Shown: positions 1 to 7,846, counted from the first letter of the stretch. The stretch: 26,079 bases of DNA from JBCAWW01 sp039024315 (GCA_039024315.1 JBCCQN010000116.1:1-26079), one strand, 5' to 3'. Notes: generated by a model not told the origin, from the sequence alone. Made by a program: numbers and translations.

Positions 1-279
1 AGCCGCGATTATGTCGAACTACCTAAGCCTTATGATAGTGCGGATCTATGGTTGATCGGGCCTCAGATCAATATCAATTTCAACCAGAATATTTTCTGGA
101 CGACTTATCTACAATACAATACCCAGTGGGATAATTTTAATATCAATTCTCGCTTGCAGTGGCGCTTCAAGCCAATGTCTGATTTGTTCTTAGTTTATAC
201 TGATAACTATGGCTTGGAAACCTTTGGCCTACGTAACCGAGCGGTGGTATTAAAGTTAAATTATTGGTTGACCTTGTAA
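1..279 (+). CDS. C-terminal end of a DUF5916-type protein (5' truncated by window)
   Basis: The reading frame is open from the first base and ends at a TAA at 277-279, so only about 92 C-terminal residues are present. The tail reads as alternating amphipathic beta strands, with the stretch FKPMSDLFLVYTDNY followed by RNRAVVLKLNYWLTL. From memory of the family, this is the usual ending of Bacteroidota DUF5916 proteins: a carbohydrate-binding-like N-terminal domain followed by an outer-membrane-type beta barrel, with R-P-x-S-D-L-F-L-V-Y near the end. Their substrate is not established. A TTG at 52 is internal and is not a start. Family assignment rests only on the tail; another TonB-independent barrel protein is the main alternative. 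Confidence 0.72.
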   Translation, partial: SRDYVELPKPYDSADLWLIGPQININFNQNIFWTTYLQYNTQWDNFNINSRLQWRFKPMSDLFLVYTDNYGLETFGLRNRAVVLKLNYWLTL

Positions 280-362
280 TTTCACCGCTGAGAAAGATAC
301 TGATTGCGTGATAAAAAGCTCGGGAAATCCTTCTCAGTTTGTCGCACACAAATAATTATCTC

Positions 363-839
363 GTGATTAAGTACAGCCTCTTTTTCGCCTTTTTTGCTAT
401 TGTTATTTTGACTGGCTGTCAACGCCTCGATCCTATTTTTATGGATTTACAAGGCAGCTATAGGGGTACCATTTTGATCGATGAACTTTACCTCAACTAC
501 AATGAAGGGGTAGCCCAACAAGATACTTTAGTGCAGACTGTATTTGCTGACGAGCTAGCAGAAATGATCATCAAGGATAACGAATACGTTACCTGTGGGC
601 AAGCCGGTATTTTGGCAATTCAAAACGATAGTGTGCAGTTTATCTTTAATACTGCACCTAGTTCGACCTTTTCATGCCCCAACTTTTTTGGCGCTATTCC
701 TCAGTATAAGCATCGCTTGGAGCTTACTGCAGACAGTTTGAAGATTGATTTATTTGTAGAAGGAGTAGGAGAACTAATCGGTTCAAAGAACCGGGAGTAT
801 TTTCGCATCAAACGTCAGTTGAGGCTTGAGAGAAACTAA
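363..839 (+). CDS. small lipoprotein of unknown function
   Basis: Starting at the GTG at 363, the product is 158 aa. It opens with MIKYSLFFAFFAIVILTGCQR, a lipoprotein signal peptide whose lipobox LTGC places the acylated cysteine at residue 19. I preferred this start over an in-frame TTG at 339 because it gives a signal peptide of normal length with a Lys just before the hydrophobic core; neither start has a Shine-Dalgarno. The mature part is mostly predicted beta strand and holds two further cysteines (in YVTCGQAG and FSCPNFFG) that could pair. I recognise no family. Its stop codon abuts the stop of the convergent DinB-family gene with no bases between them. It is probably anchored in the periplasmic or outer membrane. 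Confidence 0.7.
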   Translation: MIKYSLFFAFFAIVILTGCQRLDPIFMDLQGSYRGTILIDELYLNYNEGVAQQDTLVQTVFADELAEMIIKDNEYVTCGQAGILAIQNDSVQFIFNTAPSSTFSCPNFFGAIPQYKHRLELTADSLKIDLFVEGVGELIGSKNREYFRIKRQLRLERN

Positions 840-1295
840 TTATTGCGATCCTTGATCTCTCTGAAAGAAGATATAGTCCGTTGGAACAGGGGCAATATCC
901 GCTTTGCGGAGGAGCATTGCTACCTGCCCACGGTGATAGGTACCGTGATTGACTATATGAGCCATAATATCGCCTAGGGAGTTGGAGAAGCGTTTTCCGG
1001 AGGAATTACTATAACTAATCACCCTATCAAAGTTACGTTCAATCTCAAGTAGTTTTTCGCTTTGAGCTTGGAAACTATTATGAATTTGCAGAAAATCTTC
1101 CACTCTGTGGATGTCAAAAGGAGCAACCGGTACCTTTTGATTGAGAATACGCGCCATCCATATACCATGAGCATTGAGAATGTGACTGTACAGACGAATA
1201 CACTCGTTTGGTACTGCCTCTAAGCTAAGAATGGGAAAATACTGCCGATTGGCCCAATCATGGTAACGAAACAGTCTTTGTAAATGCGCTTTCAT
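840..1295 (-). CDS. DinB/YfiT-family putative metal-dependent protein
   Basis: This 151-aa protein has the helical-bundle layout of the DinB superfamily. An N-terminal FRYHDWANRQ helix is followed by HILNAHGIWMARIL and, near the C-terminus, by HIVNHGTYHRGQV. Family members bind a divalent metal with one His from the second helix and two from the HxxxH-type C-terminal motif, and these histidines are all present. DinB-like proteins include thiol transferases and hydrolases, but for most Bacteroidota members the substrate is unknown. The ATG overlaps the stop of the upstream gene as ATGA at 1292-1295, which indicates translational coupling with that gene and, through it, with lepB. Family call is firm; function is not assigned. 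Confidence 0.87.
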   Translation of the reverse strand: MKAHLQRLFRYHDWANRQYFPILSLEAVPNECIRLYSHILNAHGIWMARILNQKVPVAPFDIHRVEDFLQIHNSFQAQSEKLLEIERNFDRVISYSNSSGKRFSNSLGDIMAHIVNHGTYHRGQVAMLLRKADIAPVPTDYIFFQRDQGSQ

Positions 1296-1639
1296 GCTTT
1301 GAAGATTTCCTCTTCTTCAAAATAGGTCAGAATATGTTCTCGCAACAGATGTACCTGCGAAAACATATCCTGATGAGGTAGTTCTTTGACCAACTTCCAG
1401 TGCGGCCAGCCATCTTGATCAAGATGCGAGAGCTCGTAATAGCCAGATTGTGAGAGCAAGCGGCAAATAGCAATGTGCATGAGCTCCATCTTCTCCTCCT
1501 TCTCAAACTCTTTGGGCGGACTGCCCAACTCTCGCACGCCAATCAAAAATAATATAGCCTCCATATTGGGTTGCTTGCCCAATAAGGTGCGAAACCATTC
1601 TTCTAAGCGCTGCCAACGGGCGGCTTGATTATCTGCCAT
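1292..1639 (-). CDS. conserved small protein of unknown function, coupled to lepB
   Basis: Starting at the ATG at 1637-1639, the product is 115 aa (MADNQAARWQ...). This start shares its A with the lepB stop as TAATG, so I prefer it to a longer in-frame start at 1672 that would run into lepB. The gene ends in an ATGA overlap with the DinB-family gene. The protein is soluble, without a signal peptide or membrane segment, rich in Glu, Leu and Trp and predicted to be mainly helical. Recognisable local features are ILFLIGVRELGSPP and a very acidic end, TYFEEEEIFKA. I do not recognise a named domain. Its position between lepB and the DinB gene suggests shared expression rather than a specific role. 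Confidence 0.72.
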   Translation of the reverse strand: MADNQAARWQRLEEWFRTLLGKQPNMEAILFLIGVRELGSPPKEFEKEEKMELMHIAICRLLSQSGYYELSHLDQDGWPHWKLVKELPHQDMFSQVHLLREHILTYFEEEEIFKA

Positions 1640-3141
1640 TATTCGATCTTTTGCCAGCCAATACGGCTCCAACGGATGTTCTGTAAAAAATTCTGCTCTG
1701 GGAATTTCTCGTAAGAAAAGAAAATAAATAGTGGCCGGCCTACGATATGGTTTTCGGGTACAAAGCCCCAGTAACGGCTATCTTCGGAATTATGACGATT
1801 ATCTCCCATCATGAAATAGTAATCCATTTCAAAGGTATATTCCTTTACCTCTTGGCCATCAATCATGATCTTAGTTAGATTGTCGTCATACTTTAATTCA
1901 TGCTCCTCATACGACTGGATGCAACGCGCGTAGAGCGATAGATTTTCTCGATTTAATTCTACCGTCATCCCTTTCTTAGGAACCGTAATCGGACCATAGT
2001 AGTCTCGGTTAAAAGCAAAGGTCTGTCCTTTGGTATTGAGGATTTTGGGATAGATGCCTGGACCATATTCAGGACCTTTCTCATCTATGGTATCCATTTT
2101 GACTACTTGGGGTAACTCAGAAATAGCTTTGATCTTTTCGCTATTGGCCCAGAAGTAGTGGGTAGTATTATTGAGGTCTTTCCAGTTTACGTTGGTGTTT
2201 TCTGTGCTAGGTCTGATGCCCAACTCTTTGAGTTGACGGCGATAGTTGAAGTTTTGGGACGTGTTGACCAAATACTGCAACTGCATGTTTTCGGGATTTA
2301 CACCCTTTTCGCCATTGATATAAATCTGCTGGTCGCGTACCTCTAGGACATCGCCTGGCACAGCCACACAGCGCTTGATGTAGTTTTCTTTCATGCTGAT
2401 CGGCTCGACCAGCCCTGCACCATCCCGCAGGTCATGTATATCATGGGCAGGGTAATTAAACACCACAATATCATTGCGTTCAACATCTGTTAGACCCGGT
2501 AGGCGCAGATAAGGCATTGGGATGATATCCAAATAGGATGGCGTCGCATTTTTGCCAGAGCCAATCTTATTATGAATGAAAGGTACCGAAACGGGCACCA
2601 TCGGTAGGCGGGCACCATAATGAAACTTACTGACAAATAGGAAATCCCCTGCCAAAAGCGTGTTTTCCATGGAACTGGTGGGGATCATAAAAGCCTCGAT
2701 AAAGAGCGTTCTGATGATCAAGGCAGCTACACCCGCAAAGAGGATCGCATCGCCCCATTCGCGAGCACCAGACTTGGCTGGTACTTTTTTCTGCTCCTCT
2801 GGTGGTCCTAGGTAGCGGGTATTATCATCCATCCCAATCTTGGGGAGATAATAAAATGGCAAAATCAAGGCTGCTGCGTGTTCGCTGAGGTTATACTTGC
2901 CGTAGGCTTTGGCCAATTCGATCGCCATCGCGACCCAAACCAATACGCCAATTACCGGAAGATATAGCAACACCAGCCACCAAATGGGTTTCCCAATAAT
3001 TTGCAGTTTGATAAACTGATTATAGCCAGGCACAAAAGCGGCCCATGCGGGCTTACCTGCCTTTTCATAAAGTTTGTATCGTCCAAAAGCGGCCGCAGCA
3101 GCTACAATTGAGACGATTATCCAAAAGATGATGTTTGCCAT
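1639..3141 (-). CDS. lepB: signal peptidase I with extra N-terminal membrane domain
   Basis: This 500-aa protein cleaves signal peptides from exported proteins at the periplasmic face of the inner membrane. Residues 1-20 and about 52-75 are hydrophobic, with KAGKPAWAAFVPGYN (28-41) between them; this resembles the DUF5684-type membrane domain found at the N-terminus of Bacteroidota signal peptidases. A further membrane segment lies at about 132-150. The catalytic serine is Ser157 in PTSSMEN, the general-base lysine is Lys256 in YIKRCVAVPGD, and the conserved box GDNRHNSEDSR is at 446-456. The protein is much longer than E. coli LepB (324 aa) because of the N-terminal domain and a long insert between Lys256 and the GDN box. 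It is the first gene of a three-gene coupled unit. Its ATG has no Shine-Dalgarno. Confidence 0.95.
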   Translation of the reverse strand: MANIIFWIIVSIVAAAAAFGRYKLYEKAGKPAWAAFVPGYNQFIKLQIIGKPIWWLVLLYLPVIGVLVWVAMAIELAKAYGKYNLSEHAAALILPFYYLPKIGMDDNTRYLGPPEEQKKVPAKSGAREWGDAILFAGVAALIIRTLFIEAFMIPTSSMENTLLAGDFLFVSKFHYGARLPMVPVSVPFIHNKIGSGKNATPSYLDIIPMPYLRLPGLTDVERNDIVVFNYPAHDIHDLRDGAGLVEPISMKENYIKRCVAVPGDVLEVRDQQIYINGEKGVNPENMQLQYLVNTSQNFNYRRQLKELGIRPSTENTNVNWKDLNNTTHYFWANSEKIKAISELPQVVKMDTIDEKGPEYGPGIYPKILNTKGQTFAFNRDYYGPITVPKKGMTVELNRENLSLYARCIQSYEEHELKYDDNLTKIMIDGQEVKEYTFEMDYYFMMGDNRHNSEDSRYWGFVPENHIVGRPLFIFFSYEKFPEQNFLQNIRWSRIGWQKIE

Positions 3142-3178
3142 ATTTTTATTAGCTCTTGTAAGCGTATCCCGCGAAGTT

Positions 3179-3196
3179 ATAAAAAACGCAGCGTTT
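3179..3196 (-). terminator. weak candidate terminator after patatin-like gene
   Basis: On the minus strand the 13-bp near-palindrome AAACGCTGCGTTT (3184-3196) can form a five-base-pair hairpin with a three-base loop, and it runs into a T tract. It lies about 70 bp past the stop of the patatin-like gene and upstream of lepB. The stem is short, so this is tentative. Confidence 0.3.
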
Positions 3197-3264
3197 CCCG
3201 ATACTTCTGTGAGGATTTAGATCTTGTGTTTTATCTGTCGGCTAGAATTGAGTTTTATTACAAA

Positions 3265-4269
3265 TCAACGACTGGAAAAAAAACCGCTGACATTTTTGTT
3301 CTGATAATGAGCAAAAGCCTTGCGCGCGGCTTGGTATCCTTCTTCGATCCGCCACTGGATTTGTTCTGCTCTAAAATCAAGAATATTGCCTAAGTTTTCG
3401 TCCGGTTCGATCAAGATAGTTTGAAACTGTTTGAGTTCAACACGTTTACCCGTCACAAAATGATTGCGATATAAGCGGATGTCTGGCATTTGGGCTTTTG
3501 CTTGTCCCACCAAATCATTTATCGTCAAGAACTCCCGCAGATCGTTAATAAAGATTTCATCAATGGCAATATCAACCAAAGCTCGACGAGCAATCGAAAA
3601 CATGCTCTTAGCGGGTTCCGCTTCAAACTCCAAGGGGGTTTTGGGGGAACTACAGTTGATGATAATGACTTCGTCAGGATGGTATTGAATCACATGTCCA
3701 AGGGGGCTATTGTCTCTGATGCTACCATCTACCAAATCTTTGATGATACCATCTTTGGTACGGATCTCATCCACCGGATTCCAAAGAATGGGAATAGCCG
3801 TTGAGGCCAATATCGCTTTCTGAAATTCAACGTCAGCATCAAATTGCTCTGGACCTAAGGATACATAATTACCAGAGCAGAGGGATACCGCACCTATTTT
3901 GAGTTTGTGTTCTTGAGTGTAGATATCGCTCAGGCGAACGTATCGTTGTAGAAGATTAAATAGCGGAGTATTGTCCAAAATTGAGCGTTCCTGGGACAGG
4001 AGACGACGCATAAGCTGAAATACCTCTAACTTACCCCGATAAATTAGCTTCTCTAAATTAGGCGAGTTCCAGATTTTGTCCAGCCCTCGGAATTTGTGCA
4101 TGGCCACCATCACCGCATTGATCGCCCCCACCGAAACACCCGCAATGACATCATAATTAAAGTCGGGTATTTTGGGCTTAATTTCCGTCTCAATGTACTT
4201 TAGCGCCCCATACTGAAACGCTCCGTTTGCACCGCCTCCGCTTAGCACCAAGGCTCTTTTCATGGACAT
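3265..4269 (-). CDS. patatin-like phospholipase / lipid acyl hydrolase
   Basis: The 334-aa protein has the complete patatin core. The oxyanion-hole loop is SGGGANGAF (10-18), the nucleophile elbow GVSVG places the catalytic serine at residue 46, and the dyad aspartate is Asp181 in the LVDGS motif. No signal peptide is visible, so it is probably cytoplasmic or membrane-associated and acts on phospholipid or other acyl esters. I chose the ATG at 4269 (MSMKRALVL; a second ATG sits at 4263). The longer in-frame start at 4311 would lie upstream of the -7 element of a well-formed Bacteroidota promoter at 4299-4327 and so would not be transcribed from it. It is divergent from pncA. Substrate cannot be told from sequence. 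Confidence 0.92.
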   Translation of the reverse strand: MSMKRALVLSGGGANGAFQYGALKYIETEIKPKIPDFNYDVIAGVSVGAINAVMVAMHKFRGLDKIWNSPNLEKLIYRGKLEVFQLMRRLLSQERSILDNTPLFNLLQRYVRLSDIYTQEHKLKIGAVSLCSGNYVSLGPEQFDADVEFQKAILASTAIPILWNPVDEIRTKDGIIKDLVDGSIRDNSPLGHVIQYHPDEVIIINCSSPKTPLEFEAEPAKSMFSIARRALVDIAIDEIFINDLREFLTINDLVGQAKAQMPDIRLYRNHFVTGKRVELKQFQTILIEPDENLGNILDFRAEQIQWRIEEGYQAARKAFAHYQNKNVSGFFSSR

Positions 4270-4298
4270 AGCATTATCTAATCTGGCCAAAAGGCGGG

Positions 4299-4327
4299 AA
4301 AAGATACACATTTTTATGTTCGGGCAA
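4299..4327 (-). promoter_or_regulatory. Bacteroidota-type promoter for the patatin-like gene
   Basis: Reading the minus strand, TTG (4327-4325) is followed after 18 bases by TATCTTTT (4306-4299), one mismatch from the TAnnTTTG -7 consensus of Bacteroidota sigma factors. Transcription would begin near 4292, leaving a leader of about 25 bases before the ATG at 4269. Confidence 0.6.
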
Positions 4328-4366
4328 TAGTAACCAAGCTAGCGTAATCTCGTTTAAAAGAATAAA

Positions 4367-4383
4367 TGTGTTATATTTACACA
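4367..4383 (+). promoter_or_regulatory. TGTGT-N7-ACACA inverted repeat ahead of pncA
   Basis: A five-base inverted repeat with a seven-base spacer sits 15 bp before the pncA ATG. It overlaps TATATTTA (4372-4379), which is one mismatch from the TAnnTTTG -7 element. I find no matching TTG at the expected distance upstream. It could be an operator over the promoter, or simply AT-rich coincidence. Its TGTG...CACA arms recall Crp/Fnr-type sites but with one extra base of spacing. Confidence 0.3.
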
Positions 4384-4397
4384 AATATGTTTTTTTT

Positions 4398-4994
4398 ATG
4401 AAGGCCTTATTGATTATAGATATTCAAAATGATTTCGTAGAAGGGGGGAGTCTTGCCGTTCCCGGAGGGAAAGCAATCATACCGCTCGTCAATGAATTGC
4501 AAAAGGACTACAGCCTAGTGGTAGCGACCCAAGATTGGCATCCTTTGGATCATGGGAGTTTTGCCGCCAACCATGAAAACCAATCTCAAGGAGATATCAT
4601 AGACCTTCATGGTCTACAACAAGTCCTTTGGCCTATTCACTGTGTACAAGGTACTTTTGGGGCACAGTTTGTCAGCAGTCTGGATCTGACTAAGGTGGAT
4701 AAGGTTTTTCATAAAGGCACGGACTACCAGATAGATAGCTACAGCGGATTTTTTGACAATGGCCATCGCAAAGACACTGGTTTAGGCCAGTACCTAAAGG
4801 AGAAAGGCGTGCGGGCAGTAGATATCGTAGGCTTAGCGACGGATTATTGCGTTAAGTTTAGCGCCCTAGATGCTGTGAAATTAGGTTTTGAAACCACCGT
4901 CATCAGAGACGCTAGCAGAGGAGTGAATTTACGCGCTGGAGACGTAGAAGCCGCCTATGAAATGATGCAATCCAAAGGCATAATCATCATGTAG
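4398..4994 (+). CDS. pncA: nicotinamidase (bifunctional nicotinamidase/pyrazinamidase type)
   Basis: This 198-aa cytoplasmic enzyme converts nicotinamide to nicotinic acid and ammonia in NAD salvage. All expected active-site residues are visible: catalytic Asp8 in DIQNDF, metal ligands Asp46 and His48 in TQDWHP and His81 in WPIHCVQG, catalytic Lys106 in FHKG, and nucleophile Cys151 in ATDYCVKF. Length matches the family (about 190-215 aa). I placed the start at the ATG at 4398 (MKALLIIDIQ) because it gives the canonical N-terminus; an upstream in-frame GTG at 4368 would add ten residues not typical of the family. It has no Shine-Dalgarno; the start follows a run of eight Ts. No other NAD gene is adjacent. 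Confidence 0.95.
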   Translation: MKALLIIDIQNDFVEGGSLAVPGGKAIIPLVNELQKDYSLVVATQDWHPLDHGSFAANHENQSQGDIIDLHGLQQVLWPIHCVQGTFGAQFVSSLDLTKVDKVFHKGTDYQIDSYSGFFDNGHRKDTGLGQYLKEKGVRAVDIVGLATDYCVKFSALDAVKLGFETTVIRDASRGVNLRAGDVEAAYEMMQSKGIIIM

Positions 4995-5015
4995 CGTCGC
5001 AAAATTTTGCGACGC
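4994..5015. repeat. perfect 22-bp palindrome at the 3' end of pncA
   Basis: GCGTCGC, AAAATTTT and GCGACGC form a perfect palindrome whose first base is the last base of the pncA stop codon. In RNA it can fold into a nine-base-pair stem with an AATT loop on either strand. No T run follows on the plus strand, so a rho-independent terminator is not clear; transcript 3'-end stabilisation or a protein site is possible. Confidence 0.5.
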
Positions 5016-5067
5016 CTAAATCCCATTAACCACATTTACCTCAGAATCTGGAAACCATCACGCCAGC

Positions 5068-5652
5068 ATGAAAAAAATAGTTTATGCCGATTATGACGAG
5101 GAAGGGGTATATGTCTACCAGGCTTTCAAGCCCTCAACGGTCGAAATAGCCGTCGAGAAAGGCACTTTTGGCAAGGGCTTTGGCTTAGACCGTACCAGTT
5201 GGATCAAGCCTTCTTTTGGCTGGGTTTTGCATCGGACCAAGTACGCCACCAAAAATCGGATGCAGGCCATAGCTCGCATCAAAATTACTCACCAATCCTT
5301 CCTCCAGATTCTACAAAATTCTGTCGAAGCCCATTGGCAGCCGAACTTGTTTGAAACGGAAGATCAGTGGCAGACAGCCTTAAAAAAAGCTGATGTGGTG
5401 CACCAGTGGGATCCTGAACGAGCCATTGATGGCAGACCTTTGGATCGGCAGGCGATTCAATTAGGCCTTCGGGCGGGAATCTTGAAAAGCTACGTGGACG
5501 AATTTATCATCAAGGTCGAAAGCGCTACTGCCATCGCGCATGAGATGGGTGCCCTCAGAAAGCAAAGAGTACCACAGATCCCTAACCCTTTCAATGAGCG
5601 GGAGTATGAGCTTAGTGAGGAGCTGTTTAGGAGTCTCGGCTGTGAAAATTAG
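5068..5652 (+). CDS. DUF4291-family protein
   Basis: The 194-aa protein has the features I associate with DUF4291. An N-terminal YADYDEEGVYVYQAF segment leads to the diagnostic RTSWIKPSFGWVLHR (42-56), a K-Y-A-T-K motif, and then a region rich in Trp, Asp and Arg including VHQWDPERAIDGRPL. No signal peptide or membrane segment is present, so it is probably cytoplasmic. The family has no established biochemical function to my knowledge. It lies 73 bp after pncA on the same strand, separated by a hairpin-forming palindrome, so co-transcription is uncertain. The start at 5068 begins directly at the conserved N-terminus and lacks a Shine-Dalgarno. Confidence 0.88.
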   Translation: MKKIVYADYDEEGVYVYQAFKPSTVEIAVEKGTFGKGFGLDRTSWIKPSFGWVLHRTKYATKNRMQAIARIKITHQSFLQILQNSVEAHWQPNLFETEDQWQTALKKADVVHQWDPERAIDGRPLDRQAIQLGLRAGILKSYVDEFIIKVESATAIAHEMGALRKQRVPQIPNPFNEREYELSEELFRSLGCEN

Positions 5653-5698
5653 GAGTAGTCTTTGTTTTTTTTACCCCTTCGTGGAACGCTTGTCTCCC

Positions 5699-6610
5699 TT
5701 AATTCATTTCGCGTATCTGCTGATCCACTATCGCCAATCCTTGAGCAAAGCTATGAGGCTGATAGTCTAGCTCCGTTTGTGCCTTGAGGATTACAAAACC
5801 TGTCTTAGGCGGGCGTTTGGCAGCTTGATTAAGACTAGCACTGTCCGTATGACTCATAAGACCAGTATCCAGTTTCCAAAACTCAGCGGCGCGCTCCGCA
5901 ATCTCATAGATCGACATCATTTCCGCTCCGGAGATGTGAAAGATACCTTGCGCTTTGCGCATGGCGGCTGAAACCGAGGCATTGGCAAGATCCTCCGCTA
6001 GGGTAGGGCAGCGAAACTGATCATCGACGACTTTGATTTCTTTTTCTGCTTCTAGCGAACGCTTAACCCACAATACAATATTGCTGCGAGACATAGAAGG
6101 GGTGATGCCATAAAGAAGCATGGTCCGCAAAATGGCCCAAGAACCAGCGTTTTCCTGCACGTACTCTTCCGCCTTGAGCTTGGCCTGACCATAATAGTTT
6201 ACAGGATTGGGCTTGGCGTTTTCATCGTAGGGCCCAGCAGCGCCATCAAATACAAAATCTGTTGAGATATGAACTAAGTGAGTATCATACTCCTTGCAAA
6301 GTTGGGCGAGATGATGGACTGCCTCGGCATTAATTTTATCGCAGCTTTCTCGTTGATCCTCACAAGCATCCACCTGCGTCATGGCCGCAGTATGAATTAC
6401 CGCCGTAGGCTTAAAACTCTCAAATTCTGCTGCCCACAAACCATAGTCTAATAAATCCAGATCCTTGTAAAGATAGCCTCCGCGTTCCGCATGGCGGTTG
6501 ACCCCACGAGAGGTTGCAAGAAGTTGAACATTGGCTCTACCGGCAAGGATATTAATGATTTTTTGACCGAGTAGTCCATTGCTACCCGTGAGGATAATAC
6601 GATGTTTCAT
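5699..6610 (-). CDS. RmlD-like NAD(P)-dependent sugar-nucleotide reductase (SDR family)
   Basis: This 303-aa protein is an extended short-chain dehydrogenase. The nucleotide-binding motif TGSNGLLG has glycines at 9, 12 and 15; HISTDFVFDG (114-123) and the catalytic Y-x-x-x-K (Tyr140, Lys144) follow. STDFVFDG and the C-terminal substrate-domain pattern are those of the dTDP-4-dehydrorhamnose reductase (RmlD/RfbD) family, which makes dTDP-rhamnose for surface polysaccharide. No rmlA, B or C lies nearby, so the true substrate is open and I give no symbol. It follows the unknown lipoprotein gene with a 12-bp gap on the same strand, suggesting one transcript. No Shine-Dalgarno precedes the ATG. 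Confidence 0.85.
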   Translation of the reverse strand: MKHRIILTGSNGLLGQKIINILAGRANVQLLATSRGVNRHAERGGYLYKDLDLLDYGLWAAEFESFKPTAVIHTAAMTQVDACEDQRESCDKINAEAVHHLAQLCKEYDTHLVHISTDFVFDGAAGPYDENAKPNPVNYYGQAKLKAEEYVQENAGSWAILRTMLLYGITPSMSRSNIVLWVKRSLEAEKEIKVVDDQFRCPTLAEDLANASVSAAMRKAQGIFHISGAEMMSIYEIAERAAEFWKLDTGLMSHTDSASLNQAAKRPPKTGFVILKAQTELDYQPHSFAQGLAIVDQQIREMN

Positions 6611-6622
6611 TTAAAGACAATA

Positions 6623-7846
6623 TCAATTCATAGCAGATTCCATCTCAAATAGTTCGCCAGAGCGAACGCTTACCATTCTAAGTTCTGCTGTTTCTATTTC
6701 AGTTTCAATTTTACTGATAGCAGCCTCTGCTTTTTCGGCCTCATCATAAAATCGATAAACAATGCCATAGGCATCTGCCCCATTTGAACGACGAATCTTG
6801 AGATAATGAGGAATATCTACGCCTGCTTCTAGGTGTGAATAAACTCTACTTTTGGCCAGCTCTTCGCCATCCACCCACTCAGTAATGATGATATAAAGGT
6901 GTTCTGGATCCTCGCTCATTTCAGACATATTGGTCATGATTTTGGCCATTATTGGGCTGTAGCGAGAACTATTTGCTTGGGCAAAAACTTTGCGTGATTC
7001 AAATCCAGTAGCGAAGGGGTAGTTTTCAGTATTGATCCCCCCCACCATTAGCTGTTTTTCATCTGTACGAGCGTTCGGGGAGCCAACCCTGTGCACATCG
7101 GCCATGCAAAGTAAGGCTCTATGATATTGATCTTCGATTTTTCTATAATAAGGATTCGGTTCTAGCGATTGTAGTTTTTCGCCGGCCAAGATCATATCAC
7201 TATATGGGCTCATATCTAGAAAGGGATACTCCCCATTAGCTGAGTTATCCGAGGCATAAATAAACTTTAAATACCACTTTAGGGCATCGCTTCCTTTGCT
7301 TTCCACGAGTTCTGTAAGCAGGGTAGTATTGCCTAGACCAATGAACATACCTTCGGCAAATAACATACTCATCCCTAAGCGGTTGAGTTCATCTTCTAGG
7401 GTATCGTAGTTTTGGTCCAGCCACTGCCTATCCTGATTTTCGATGAGGGATTGCAGCTGCTCTCTTGCCTGATCACGTCGTTCAAATAATAGCGCTTCTA
7501 ATTGCTCGCTTGTCTCGATGCTCTGAGCTTGAACTACGGCCGCTACAAAGCTGCCGATCAACCTTCTCCCTTCGCTTTGAAACTGGCTCAGGCTGTCTAG
7601 CAAGGGAAACTGACCGGCAAAGTCAAAGCCAAGCCGAGCATTTGCCCCTAGGCCACGGGTGGACATACTATCCTCGCTTAGAGTATCTTGGGAGACTACT
7701 GTTTCGCTAGTAGGAGGCTCGGCCTCCGCTTCTTGGAGGTTGGTCTGAGTAGTGGGAGATTGCTTGCAAGCAAAAAGCCCCAAGCATAAAATCAACGTCC
7801 CCCAAAACGGGCGGCTGAAACGAGAATGGCGAGTGACAAAATTCAT
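6623..7846 (-). CDS. lipoprotein of unknown function
   Basis: The 407-aa product begins with a long positively charged n-region (MNFVTRHSRFSRPF), a hydrophobic core and the lipobox LFAC, giving an acylated Cys27. A Gln/Glu/Thr/Ser-rich linker of about 40 residues follows, typical of surface or periplasmic lipoproteins. The middle part (about 75-245) is helical; the C-terminal part has mixed strand and helix and closes with a charged helix (EAEKAEAAISKIETEIE). I recognise no family; a loose likeness of the last 60 residues to a SPOR-type fold is speculative. It is the first gene of a likely two-gene unit with the RmlD-like reductase. Upstream, TATCTTGG (7869-7876, minus strand) is one mismatch from the -7 consensus, but no -33 TTG is evident. 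Confidence 0.8.
   Translation of the reverse strand: MNFVTRHSRFSRPFWGTLILCLGLFACKQSPTTQTNLQEAEAEPPTSETVVSQDTLSEDSMSTRGLGANARLGFDFAGQFPLLDSLSQFQSEGRRLIGSFVAAVVQAQSIETSEQLEALLFERRDQAREQLQSLIENQDRQWLDQNYDTLEDELNRLGMSMLFAEGMFIGLGNTTLLTELVESKGSDALKWYLKFIYASDNSANGEYPFLDMSPYSDMILAGEKLQSLEPNPYYRKIEDQYHRALLCMADVHRVGSPNARTDEKQLMVGGINTENYPFATGFESRKVFAQANSSRYSPIMAKIMTNMSEMSEDPEHLYIIITEWVDGEELAKSRVYSHLEAGVDIPHYLKIRRSNGADAYGIVYRFYDEAEKAEAAISKIETEIETAELRMVSVRSGELFEMESAMN

Noticed and set aside
286..338. CTGAGAA and TTCTCAG arms about 38 bases apart ahead of the small lipoprotein gene.
   Set aside because: Seven-base arms separated by a long AT-rich stretch are weak, and a promoter-like TCAGTTTG there lacks a properly spaced TTG.
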